From: SIG440 sp045646865
Lineage (GTDB): Bacteria > Bacillota > Clostridia > Monoglobales > Monoglobaceae
Reading direction: 5' to 3'
NCBI GenBank assembly: GCA_045646865.1
Contig: JAZRLM010000015.1
Span: 62,001 to 126,000, forward strand
DNA length: 64,000 nucleotides
Shown here: positions 25,673 to 34,127 of the stretch, piece by piece
Numbering within the stretch: position 1 is the first letter of the stretch
Layout of the letters: the number at the start of each line of letters is the position of its first letter
Made by a program: the position numbers and the translations under genes
The notes under the pieces: generated by a model
The model's input: the letters and a program-made list of their open reading frames with translations, nothing else
What the model was told of the DNA's origin: nothing
Databases searched by the model: none

Positions 25673-27556
25673 TCAGGATTTGGATTTTTTAATATATAAT
25701 GCCGAAAGTTCTGTAATGTCAATTTTAATTGCATAGCCGTCCTTATTCTTCTTTGCCTTTATTGGTTTTGTATTGTTGCCGTTTCCGCCGTACTTTTTAT
25801 TGTCGGTGGAAAGCACCACCTCATAGCTGCCTGCGGTCGGAACCTTTAACTCATAGTCTTTATGTTCCTGTGCCGCAAAGTTGGCAACAACTATCGTTTT
25901 GTCTCTACCGCTTCTGCTCTGCCTCATAAACGCCACAACCGAATGTTCATAGTCATCAGCAGCAAGCCATTCAAAGCCTCTCCAGTCATAGTCATTCTCA
26001 TACATTGAACGGTTTGATTTATAATATCCATTCAAGTCATTTGCAAATTCTTTAATTCCACGATGGCTTTCATAATCAAGCAGCTGCCATTCAAGCCCTT
26101 CGTCAAACCGCCATTCGATAAACTGTCCGAACTCACCGCCCATAAACAGCAGTTTTTTGCCGGGATGCGCATACATATATGCATACAGAAGTTTAAGACT
26201 TGCAAACTTTTGCTCGTAACTTCCGTACATTTTGTCAAGGAGTGACTTTTTGCCGTGAACCACCTCGTCGTGTGAAAGTGGAAGAATGTAGTTTTCAGAA
26301 TAGGCATACATCATTGAAAATGTCAGCATGTTATGGTTGGAACCGCGGAAATACGGATCCATTGCCATAAACCTCAGCATATCATTCATCCAGCCCATAT
26401 TCCACTTGAAGTTAAAACCAAGACCGCCCTCGTGCACAGGCTTTGTAACACCGCCCCAGGCAGTTGATTCCTCGGCAATCATAAGTGCATTTGGATAACG
26501 TTCAAAAACAACCTTATTCAATTTCTGTAAAAACGCAATTGCCTCTAGATTTTCGTGACCGCCGTATTTGTTGGCAACCCACTCGCCGTCACGACGGTTG
26601 TAGTCAAGATACAGCATACTTGAAACCGCATCCACACGCAGTCCGTCCATATGATATTCCTCAAGCCAGAAAATCGCATTGGATATAAGGAAGGAATGTA
26701 TCTCGGTTTTTTCCCAGTTGAATACAAGTGTTCCCCATTCCTTATGTTCGCCAAGTCTGGTGTCGGGATGCTCAAAAAGAGGCGTACCGTCAAACTGTCT
26801 AAGACCGTGCGCATCACGGGGAAAGTGAGCAGGCACCCAGTCCATAATAACACCGATTCCTGCCTTGTGGCACTTATCAATAAATGCCTTCAGCTCTTTG
26901 GGGCTTCCGTAACGGCTGTTTGCGCTGTAATAGCCCGTAACCTGATACCCCCACGAACCATCAAAGGGATACTCGCAAATAGGCATAATTTCAATATGGG
27001 TATATCCCATTTCCCTGACGTATGGAATAAGCTTTTCCGCCATTTGGGAATATGTCAGCATTTCGCCGTCTTCTGTGCGCATCCACGAACCAAAATGAAG
27101 CTCATAAATGTTCATCGGCTGGTCATAGGGTGCAGTTTTTTCACGTTTCTTCATCCATTGTCCGTCGCTCCAACGGTAGTTCATATCCGCCGTGCAGGAT
27201 GCCGTTTCAGGACGAACCTGACTGAAATAGGCAAAGGGGTCCGACTTAAGGATAATATCTCCGTTTGAAGTTTCGATGCTGAACTTATAGTTTTCCCCAT
27301 AGCCAACATCGTATACAAAACATTGCCATATGCCTGTTTCGGAATACTTTTTCATTGGGTTTTTTGTTCTGTCCCAACCGTTGCGGTCGCAAACCACCGA
27401 AACAGACTTTGCATTAGGTGCCCATACTGAAAAGCAACACCCATCTTTGACAACATGGGCACCCAGGATATTATAACTTTTATAATTTTCACCACGATTG
27501 AAAAGAAACATCAAATCCTGCGAAAGTTCTGCTGTTCCCTTTATAAACTCTGTCAT
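25673..27556 (-). CDS. glgB: 1,4-alpha-glucan branching enzyme (GH13)
   Basis: 627 aa from the ATG at 27556; an in-frame TTG 18 bases earlier lies inside the TTGGAGGG binding site and is rejected. It adds alpha-1,6 branches to glycogen. An N-terminal CBM48-like domain (about residues 30-120) precedes the GH13 barrel with catalytic motifs GLRVDAVSSM (Asp nucleophile), IAEESTAWGG (Glu) and LPLSHDEVVHGKKS (Asp). It is the second gene of the operon, 139 bp after the GH13 gene. Confidence 0.96.
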   Translation of the reverse strand: MTEFIKGTAELSQDLMFLFNRGENYKSYNILGAHVVKDGCCFSVWAPNAKSVSVVCDRNGWDRTKNPMKKYSETGIWQCFVYDVGYGENYKFSIETSNGDIILKSDPFAYFSQVRPETASCTADMNYRWSDGQWMKKREKTAPYDQPMNIYELHFGSWMRTEDGEMLTYSQMAEKLIPYVREMGYTHIEIMPICEYPFDGSWGYQVTGYYSANSRYGSPKELKAFIDKCHKAGIGVIMDWVPAHFPRDAHGLRQFDGTPLFEHPDTRLGEHKEWGTLVFNWEKTEIHSFLISNAIFWLEEYHMDGLRVDAVSSMLYLDYNRRDGEWVANKYGGHENLEAIAFLQKLNKVVFERYPNALMIAEESTAWGGVTKPVHEGGLGFNFKWNMGWMNDMLRFMAMDPYFRGSNHNMLTFSMMYAYSENYILPLSHDEVVHGKKSLLDKMYGSYEQKFASLKLLYAYMYAHPGKKLLFMGGEFGQFIEWRFDEGLEWQLLDYESHRGIKEFANDLNGYYKSNRSMYENDYDWRGFEWLAADDYEHSVVAFMRQSRSGRDKTIVVANFAAQEHKDYELKVPTAGSYEVVLSTDNKKYGGNGNNTKPIKAKKNKDGYAIKIDITELSALYIKKSKS

Positions 27557-27695
27557 TTGTCTGTTTCCCTCCAATTTTTATCTTCCTTATAAACTCTTTG
27601 TAATTTTAATTTTAACACTATTCATAGTAGTTGTCTATAAGTAAATTTTACATTTTGATATTATCCCCAAAATTATCCAATTGCTTTAGTAAATA

Positions 27696-29612
27696 TTACC
27701 CACAAATGAAAACTTTCGCCCCAAAACCTTCAACAACTATACTTACCCTTCCACCTTCACAAGATAAAATTTCATCCATAAATCGCTCAGTTAACCGTGC
27801 AGCATCAGTCATTTCCAAATCAATTTCCTTTGTATCAGAATTTCTGTTTACAACGCATAATAACCTTCCATTTTTTGCATTGTTTCCAAAAACATCCACA
27901 CTATCCGAAATTTTTCTTATATACGCAAACACTCCATCGTTGGCATAAACCACTTCAAAACTACCTGTCCTCAGACAATCGGCAGAATTTCGCATAGCCG
28001 TCAGCTTTTTGTAATAATCAAGCAGTTCATTATCCACACATCTCCATGTGTATGGCATACGGTTAAATGGGTCGGATAGTCCTTGCATACCAATTTCGTC
28101 ACCATAGTATATACACGGAACACCAACAAAGGTCATCTGCATAAATGCCGCCAGCTTTAACCGTTTTATGGCAAGAGTTTCACAATTTGCCTCAAGCCTG
28201 AATGACGCACTTTCATCCCGTGACATATTAGGGTCAAGATATTGTCCTGATAATACATTTTTTATTCGTACAGTATCGTGAGTTCCAAGCAAATTCATTG
28301 CCGAATATAGACTTTCCGCCGGATAATGTTCTGCAATGGTCATCAGTCTGTCTGCAAATTCTTCTGCCGTTATCACTTCTGTCAAAAATGCAATAACATT
28401 ATCCTTAAAGGGATAATTCATAACGCTGTCAAGCTCGTCACCAAGAAGATATTCACGGCGCACGCCGTAGCTTTCTTTATTGGATGCATCCTCCCATACC
28501 TCGCCTATAACAACAGCATCGGGGTTTTCAGACTTTACTTCCCTTCTTAATATCTTTATAAATTCATCAGGAAGTTCATCTGCCACATCAAGACGCCAGC
28601 CACATGCACCGCACCTGAGCCATTTTTTAATTATAGCATCATCACCGCTAAGAATATAGTCAATATATGTCGGCTCCATCTCGCATACATTGGGAAGATT
28701 AGAGCATCCCCACCAACTCATGTATCCACCGTCACACCATTGAAACCAGTTGCGGTAAGTAGAATTAAAATCACGGTATGCACCGCTATTCTCACCATAT
28801 GTGCCGTACTTATTGAAATAAATACTGTCGCTGCCTGTATGGCTGAAAACACCGTCAAGGATGATTCTTATGCCCAAATCTTCTGCTTTTTGACAAAGCT
28901 CCTTAAAATCTTCTTCTGCGCCCAGTAATGGGTCAATTTTGCTGTAGTCACCCGTATCATAGCGGTGATTTGAAAAGGCTTCAAATATGGGGTTGAGATA
29001 GATTACACTTATGCCCAATTCACTAAGATAAGGGAGTTTTTCAATAATTCCCTGAATGTTACCGCCAAAGAAATCGTTGCAGGCAGGGCCGTCCTCAAAT
29101 GGATGTCTGTTTAAAAATACCGGCTCGTACCAATCCTTGTGTATAATATATTCACTTTTCCGCCCCGGTATTTCACAAATTTGTCCTTTTTTATAAAAAC
29201 GGTCAGGAAAAATCTGATACATAACCGAATTTTTAAACCAATTAGGGGTTTTGAAGTTTTTATCATAAACCGTAATCTGCCATGATTCGCCGCTAAAATA
29301 ATCAAGGGTTTCGCCGTTACCCTGTGCGCCTTTGCAACACCAGTATCTTGCCCCATCCTTTTCGGCAATAAAACAATACCACAAAAGGCACGCCTCATGC
29401 GGCATTGTCACTTTTATGGAATATGTATATTCTCCCGGTTTGTCGCTAATACACTCCATAGGCACAAGAGTTTCGGATTTCTGCCACAGCCGAAGCCACA
29501 GTTTTTCAGGCTTTTCATCAGCCTTTACCGACAGACATACTTCGCTTTCCGTTGCCGCCGCCCCGAAGGGTATCCTGTATTCGATTTGCCGCGAGTGGTG
29601 ATAAATAAACAT
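27696..29612 (-). CDS. Glycoside hydrolase family 13, neopullulanase/cyclomaltodextrinase type
   Basis: 638 aa. It probably hydrolyses alpha-glucans or cyclodextrin-like oligosaccharides inside the cell; there is no signal peptide. An N-terminal beta-rich domain (about residues 1-120, CBM34-like) precedes the barrel. Catalytic motifs: CGWRLDVADELP (Asp), VVIGEVWEDAS (Glu) and NLLGTHDTVRI (Asp). The N-terminal domain and the MPYTW end of the barrel fit neopullulanase, maltogenic amylase or cyclomaltodextrinase; substrate choice cannot be decided. It heads the glycogen operon, upstream of glgB, and could trim glycogen side chains. Confidence 0.88.
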   Translation of the reverse strand: MFIYHHSRQIEYRIPFGAAATESEVCLSVKADEKPEKLWLRLWQKSETLVPMECISDKPGEYTYSIKVTMPHEACLLWYCFIAEKDGARYWCCKGAQGNGETLDYFSGESWQITVYDKNFKTPNWFKNSVMYQIFPDRFYKKGQICEIPGRKSEYIIHKDWYEPVFLNRHPFEDGPACNDFFGGNIQGIIEKLPYLSELGISVIYLNPIFEAFSNHRYDTGDYSKIDPLLGAEEDFKELCQKAEDLGIRIILDGVFSHTGSDSIYFNKYGTYGENSGAYRDFNSTYRNWFQWCDGGYMSWWGCSNLPNVCEMEPTYIDYILSGDDAIIKKWLRCGACGWRLDVADELPDEFIKILRREVKSENPDAVVIGEVWEDASNKESYGVRREYLLGDELDSVMNYPFKDNVIAFLTEVITAEEFADRLMTIAEHYPAESLYSAMNLLGTHDTVRIKNVLSGQYLDPNMSRDESASFRLEANCETLAIKRLKLAAFMQMTFVGVPCIYYGDEIGMQGLSDPFNRMPYTWRCVDNELLDYYKKLTAMRNSADCLRTGSFEVVYANDGVFAYIRKISDSVDVFGNNAKNGRLLCVVNRNSDTKEIDLEMTDAARLTERFMDEILSCEGGRVSIVVEGFGAKVFICG

Positions 29613-29640
29613 AGTAATTTAAACCTCTTTTAAAAATCTA

Positions 29641-29669
29641 TTGTTTTTTTTAGTTCTTAATGATATAAT
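29641..29669 (+). promoter_or_regulatory. Promoter reading toward the HAD hydrolase gene
   Basis: TTGTTT (29641-29646), 17-bp spacer, TATAAT (29664-29669) on the plus strand. A short perfect hairpin TGACAG/CTGTCA (29680-29695) comes right at the predicted transcript start. Confidence 0.6.
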
Positions 29670-29725
29670 TCTCTTATGAATGACAGTAAACTGTCACATT
29701 GAGTTCAAATCCGGAACCCCGGTGC

Positions 29726-29880
29726 AGGTCTTTTGAACAATATATGTTTCTGTATCCGCAGGTAAATTTGATGGTTTTTCGTTGTGACGGATTGAAGTAA
29801 GGCTTTGTGCCTTGCAAGATTCGTCACAACGGAAAGACACAAATTCAGCAAGGATACATCATATAGTGTTCAAATAACCT
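29726..29880. repeat. Long palindromic rod, structured RNA or MITE-like element
   Basis: AGGT..TTTTGAACA (29726-29739) pairs with TGTTCAAA..ACCT (29867-29880). Further stems inside are GTATCC/GGATAC, a perfect 10-bp CGTTGTGACG/CGTCACAACG (29780-29789 with 29822-29831) and an apical AAGGC/GCCTT hairpin (29799-29813), separated by internal loops of 8-9 bases. The whole is a 155-bp bulged rod between the divergent glycogen operon and the HAD gene. A minus-strand TATAAT with TTTACC 17 bp upstream (29889-29917) would start an RNA exactly at the closing stem; a plus-strand promoter also exists. It could be a 6S-like RNA, a leader for either gene, or a small mobile palindrome. Confidence 0.55.
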
Positions 29881-29916
29881 CACCTAATATTATACCATAA
29901 AAAGGAGCAAAGGTAA

Positions 29917-30588
29917 ATGCCCCAGTTTGATTTTGACAAAAACTACATAAAATACGTTATATTTGATATGGACGGAGTGCTTATAAATTCCGAACCTGTC
30001 ACAGTTCGCGCCGCCATAAAAGCGCTTTCGGAAATCGGCATATCGGCAACATCCGAAGAATTTAAGCCATATATCGGTGCAGGCGAAGATAAATTCATCA
30101 TTGAAACCTGCCAAAAATACAAAAAGGACAATATGATCCCCCGTGCAATGAGCAGACTATACGAGCTCTTTAATCAATATGTTTTTGAGGATTTAACAGT
30201 CTATCCCTCAGTCCACAAGGTAATTTCAGCACTTACAGCATCGGGCTATCATCTGTGTATAGCATCAAGTTCGGCAGCAGAAAAGCTGGCAGTATCGCTT
30301 AAAGCAGCAAACATCAGCACAGACCTTTTTGATGTAATCATTACGGGTAGCGATGTGTCAGAGAAAAAGCCGTCGCCCGAAATCTATTTCACAGCAATGG
30401 ACGAGCTTGACGCCGACCCCGAGGAATGTATTATAATTGAGGATGCAATAAACGGCATCCGTGCCGCAATGGCATCAGGTGCATTCTGCTTTGGTGTGAC
30501 AACCTCATTCTCAAAAGAAATTCTCGAAAAGGAAGCCCCCGATTTTATAGTCGACGATATAGCCGAACTGCTTGATATACTGAAATAA
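29917..30588 (+). CDS. HAD-superfamily hydrolase, beta-phosphoglucomutase-like
   Basis: 223 aa, ATG 29917 with AAGGAG about 10 bases upstream. HAD motif I FDMDGVLINSE (about residues 16-26; nucleophile and general-acid Asp), motif II IASSSAAE (about 113-120), motif III Lys in GSDVSEKKPSPEIY (about 145-158), and motif IV IIIEDAINGIRAA (about 170-182). The DxDGVLxxSE form and cap size fit the beta-phosphoglucomutase/phosphatase subgroup. Its substrate is unknown; it is divergent from the glycogen operon, so a sugar phosphate is plausible. No terminator was seen before the addB leader. Confidence 0.85.
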   Translation: MPQFDFDKNYIKYVIFDMDGVLINSEPVTVRAAIKALSEIGISATSEEFKPYIGAGEDKFIIETCQKYKKDNMIPRAMSRLYELFNQYVFEDLTVYPSVHKVISALTASGYHLCIASSSAAEKLAVSLKAANISTDLFDVIITGSDVSEKKPSPEIYFTAMDELDADPEECIIIEDAINGIRAAMASGAFCFGVTTSFSKEILEKEAPDFIVDDIAELLDILK

Positions 30589-30611
30589 CATCATTTTAAA
30601 GGAGATAACGT

Positions 30612-30769
30612 GAAAAATCACGTTTTGCCTCCGGCGGAATTTATCGCACCGCCGAACTTTCGTTCCAAAAAGGCACGAAACGGCTATGTGCATAATTTCC
30701 ATTATACGCCTTATCTGCCCACTGAAAGTGCGTATATATTTTTAATTTCTATTTGTGGGCAGAAAGGCT
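30612..30769 (+). promoter_or_regulatory. Conserved leader element, copy 1 (upstream of addB)
   Basis: This segment resembles one on the other strand at 63483-63607. The core has four blocks in the interleaved order TATACGC (30703-30709), CTGCCCAC (30715-30722), GCGTATA (30730-30736), GTGGGCAG (30755-30762), which could form an H-type pseudoknot. The last block runs directly into AGAAAGGCTATGG, the ribosome site and start. Further 5', a CGG..CCG hairpin with a conserved loop (around 30632-30652) is shared, while copy 1 has about 37 extra bases forming a TTTCGT/ACGAAA hairpin. A 59-codon frame from a GTG at 30610 (AAAGGAG upstream) crosses the element, but it is not kept in copy 2. Confidence 0.6.
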
Positions 30770-33700
30770 ATGGAAATTACTATGCTTAATTTCATTTGCT
30801 CTACCGATGAAAATCAAAAGCTGAATGAAATATATAAACGTGCAACAGCAGATGCCACTCTCGGCAAATCTGTTTTTATTCTTGTGCCCGAACAGTATTC
30901 AATGTATGAAGAAGCCGAGTTGATTGAAATTCTTGGTCTGTCTGCGCAGAATAAAATTCAGGTTCTGACATTTTCAAGGCTCTGTAACCTTATTTTCTCT
31001 AAAATGGGTCCCTTGCGCACAAAATATATCGACAAGGCAGGCAAGCATATTATGACCCGACGCGCCCTGCAGCTTTCCGAGAAAAAATTGATGTTTTTCA
31101 GGCGTAATATCAACCAGCAAGGCTTTACAGGTCTTATCCAGTCTGCCGTTTCGGAATTCAAGCGCTACGGAATTTCACCCTCGGCATTAAAAGATGCGGC
31201 TGACAAAACAGCTGATGAACGTCTTGGCATGAAGCTCCGCGACCTTTCCGTAATTTATGAAACCTTTAATACCTTGGTAGACCGTGACCACTCAAATTCC
31301 GAGGATAATCTGTCCCTGATTATCCCTAAAATTGCAAAAGCAGAGTTTCTGCAAGGAAGCATTTATGTTAACTTTTTCAGGAGTTTTACTCCCACAGAAT
31401 ATGCAGTTTTGTCACAGCTTATGCAAAAAGCCGACCTATATGTTGCTCTTTCCTTAAACAGCACCGAAGACCGCTCAGATGTTTTTTCGGCACAGATTAA
31501 CACATATCAGAGGCTTGCGGCTATTGCCAAAAACAACGGTATTCCGGTATCCGCTCCCGTAGTTTTAAACGGTGAAAACACAATTTATGATGACCTTAAA
31601 CATCTTAAAGATAATTTCTTTTTGTACTCACCCCAAAGTTATAAGGGAGTGCCTCAACACATTCATATTATGCGCCCCGATAACTTTCATACAGAGGTTA
31701 CCCAATGTGCCGCTCTTATCCGCCGACTTTTAAGGGAAGACGGCTACTCCTTTAACGATTTTCTGATTCTTACGGGAAATATGGAAAATTACGAACTTCT
31801 TATCCCAGGCATATTTGACGAATACGGCATCAACTATTTCCTGGACCGTAAAATTCCCCTAACCGAAAATCCCTTTATGCGGATGATTGTTGCGGTGCTT
31901 GAAATTCTTGCCTACGGTTTTTCTTATGACCGCGTTATGAGGCTGGCAAGGTCAGGTTTCTTGGCAGTTACCGTTGATGAAGCTGACATTTTTGAAAACT
32001 ATGTTCTTGCGGCAGATATAACCCATGGTCAATGGAACAGCACAAAAGAGTGGACTTATAACCCCGACAGGTTTGATATGGACTTTATCAATTCAGTCAA
32101 ATCAAGACTTGTTGGCCCTGTCCTCGACCTTGCATCAATGTTCAGCGGCAGAAAAACCACAAAAAACATCTGTACCAACTTGTTTGAGTGGCTGAGCAAA
32201 ACAGAAATTGACAAAGCGGTAAACAAAAAAATAACCGATTTCAGGATGTCATCCCTGCCCGAATCTGCCGAACAACTTCGCCTTGTGTGGAACAGCTTTG
32301 TTTCGGTAACCAACCAGATAAGTGATTATATGCAGGACGAATTTTCAACCTTTGAGGAATTTTACCGGCTGTTTTCATCTGCCTGCGGCGAATTGAACGT
32401 GGGTATGGTTCCGCCCACACGTGACAAGGTTGTTATCAGCCCTGTGGATATGTTCCGCAGTACAGGCTGCAATGTAGTAATAGTGCTTGGTGCCCTTGAC
32501 GGTATCTTTCCACGGGATTACAAATCCGAGGGTCTTATTTCCGATGCCGAACGTCTGACATTGGAACAATCAGGCCTTACTCTTGCACCCGATACCTTTA
32601 CGCAGCAACGAGAAGAACAATTTCTTATTTATTCGGTGCTGACAACCGCAAAAGAACAGCTTTACATCTTCTCGCCACTTAGCGACCGCGATGGCAAAAG
32701 CCTTAATCCAACGGAAGTTCTGCTTACTCTTAAAGGGTCTCTTTTTCCACAGCTTACCGAAGTTTGTGATAGCGGTACGGATGTTCTGTCATCGGCAGAA
32801 TGTCCCAAATCCGCCTTTAACCGTTTATCGGCGGAGCTTTTTGAAAAGGACTGGGACATCGAGGGTTTATCGCCCGTTATGAAAGCGGTGTATGATTATT
32901 TAAAGGAAGACCCTATATATTCACCGCAGCTTGAACGAATTCATCGGATGTATCTTTCAAAATTCGAAGATAACAGTCTTACCACCGACATATCAAAAGA
33001 GCTTTACGGACTGCCTCTTACACTTAGTGTTTCCAAGCTGGAAAAATACAATGCATGCGCATTTTCATTCTTTATGCAATACGGACTTATGGCACAGGAG
33101 CGTATGCTTGGCGGGCTTAAATCCTCGGATACGGGTAACATCCTTCACAGTGTTCTTTGTGACTATTTCAAGTCCAAAACCGATGAAAATGCTGATTACA
33201 GCTCCATTGAGCGCGACCAATGCTTCAGCGAAATTTCCGCATTGGTTGAAAAGGCAGGAGCAGTCACCAATGAAAATCTCTATGCAGACTCTCACTATTA
33301 CAAATATATGATGCTGAGATTAAAAAATATTGCAACGGCAACCGCCTGGAAGATGATAAAATTCTATTCGCAGAGCAAGTTCCGTCCCACAGGTTTTGAA
33401 ATCAGCTTTGGCAAGCACGGAACATATCCACCCTATGTTCTTGACACAAAGCTTGGCGAGGTTAGTCTTAAGGGATTTATTGACCGTGTTGATAGTGCCG
33501 AAATTGATGGTGTTCATAACCTTTCGATAACCGATTATAAATCCTCCGAACGCAAGCTGGATATGGCTCTGGCAGAAGCAGGAATACACTTTCAACCCCT
33601 GATATATGCAAATGCCCTTCGTCGCCATATCCCCGACTCTCAGGTGGCAGCAATGTTCTATCTGCAGATGAGCGACCCTATTATCGGCTGCAATGCTCCC

Positions 33701-34015
33701 CCCGATGAATACACTTGGGAAAAGGCAATGAGCGATAAAATTGCCGCCCACGGAATAATTATAGACGATACCACAGTAATCGAAGGCATTGACAAAGAAT
33801 ATGCAAATAAGGCTGCTGTGCATTATATCGAATGTAGCGGCAAATCCCTTTTGCACAAGGAATTGCTTGAAAAAGCCCTGACGGATGCCGACAAAAAGGC
33901 GGCAGATACAGCCGATAACATTCTGTCGGGTAAAATCGACATTAACCCGGCCTTTGTTTCAGGGTTTAACCCCTGCCAATACTGTCCCTTCGGCAGTATT
34001 TGCTGCAAATCGTAA
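30770..34015 (+). CDS. addB: ATP-dependent nuclease subunit AddB (RexB-like)
   Basis: 1081 aa from the ATG at 30770; a second ATG four codons later (30782) is also possible. AddB, with AddA, processes double-strand breaks for RecA. The C-terminal nuclease domain carries GFIDRVDS and ITDYKSSERK (catalytic Asp and Lys, about residues 900-925). The four Fe-S cysteines are visible: one in KYNACAFSF (about residue 764) and three in CQYCPFGSIC near the C-terminus. The N-terminus aligns with the AddB helicase-like domain (FILVPEQYS), but the expected GxxGxGKT Walker A motif is replaced by CSTDENQKL. No addA gene follows: ABC transporter genes come next. Confidence 0.88.
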   Translation: MEITMLNFICSTDENQKLNEIYKRATADATLGKSVFILVPEQYSMYEEAELIEILGLSAQNKIQVLTFSRLCNLIFSKMGPLRTKYIDKAGKHIMTRRALQLSEKKLMFFRRNINQQGFTGLIQSAVSEFKRYGISPSALKDAADKTADERLGMKLRDLSVIYETFNTLVDRDHSNSEDNLSLIIPKIAKAEFLQGSIYVNFFRSFTPTEYAVLSQLMQKADLYVALSLNSTEDRSDVFSAQINTYQRLAAIAKNNGIPVSAPVVLNGENTIYDDLKHLKDNFFLYSPQSYKGVPQHIHIMRPDNFHTEVTQCAALIRRLLREDGYSFNDFLILTGNMENYELLIPGIFDEYGINYFLDRKIPLTENPFMRMIVAVLEILAYGFSYDRVMRLARSGFLAVTVDEADIFENYVLAADITHGQWNSTKEWTYNPDRFDMDFINSVKSRLVGPVLDLASMFSGRKTTKNICTNLFEWLSKTEIDKAVNKKITDFRMSSLPESAEQLRLVWNSFVSVTNQISDYMQDEFSTFEEFYRLFSSACGELNVGMVPPTRDKVVISPVDMFRSTGCNVVIVLGALDGIFPRDYKSEGLISDAERLTLEQSGLTLAPDTFTQQREEQFLIYSVLTTAKEQLYIFSPLSDRDGKSLNPTEVLLTLKGSLFPQLTEVCDSGTDVLSSAECPKSAFNRLSAELFEKDWDIEGLSPVMKAVYDYLKEDPIYSPQLERIHRMYLSKFEDNSLTTDISKELYGLPLTLSVSKLEKYNACAFSFFMQYGLMAQERMLGGLKSSDTGNILHSVLCDYFKSKTDENADYSSIERDQCFSEISALVEKAGAVTNENLYADSHYYKYMMLRLKNIATATAWKMIKFYSQSKFRPTGFEISFGKHGTYPPYVLDTKLGEVSLKGFIDRVDSAEIDGVHNLSITDYKSSERKLDMALAEAGIHFQPLIYANALRRHIPDSQVAAMFYLQMSDPIIGCNAPPDEYTWEKAMSDKIAAHGIIIDDTTVIEGIDKEYANKAAVHYIECSGKSLLHKELLEKALTDADKKAADTADNILSGKIDINPAFVSGFNPCQYCPFGSICCKS

Positions 34016-34043
34016 ACTTATTGTTAATTTTTTCTGTAATCTG

Positions 34044-34110
34044 TTGACAATAAAATATTCACATATTAAAATGTATCTAAAAAGCCGCAATGACTTGCGG
34101 CTTTTGCTTT
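34044..34110 (+). promoter_or_regulatory. Promoter and hairpin before the ABC exporter genes
   Basis: TTGACA (34044-34049), 17-bp spacer, TAAAAT (34067-34072). The predicted start (about 34079) coincides with the first base of an 11-bp hairpin, AAAAGCCGCAA / TTGCGGCTTTT (34080-34105), followed by GCTTT. For addB the hairpin can act as a terminator; for the new transcript it is a 5'-end hairpin 18 bases before the ribosome site. Confidence 0.75.
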
Positions 34111-34127
34111 ACCGAAAGGACGATTTT

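Noticed and set aside
26651..27268. A 205-codon open frame on the plus strand inside glgB
   Set aside because: It is fully antisense to a strongly supported branching enzyme, has no ribosome site and no recognisable product.
33320..33856. A 178-codon frame on the minus strand inside addB
   Set aside because: Antisense to the well-supported nuclease domain of AddB; no ribosome site.
33885..34127. Longer N-terminus for ABC subunit 1 starting inside addB
   Set aside because: It would cross the addB end, a promoter and a hairpin; the ATG at 34128 has a proper ribosome site and starts the family-typical sequence.
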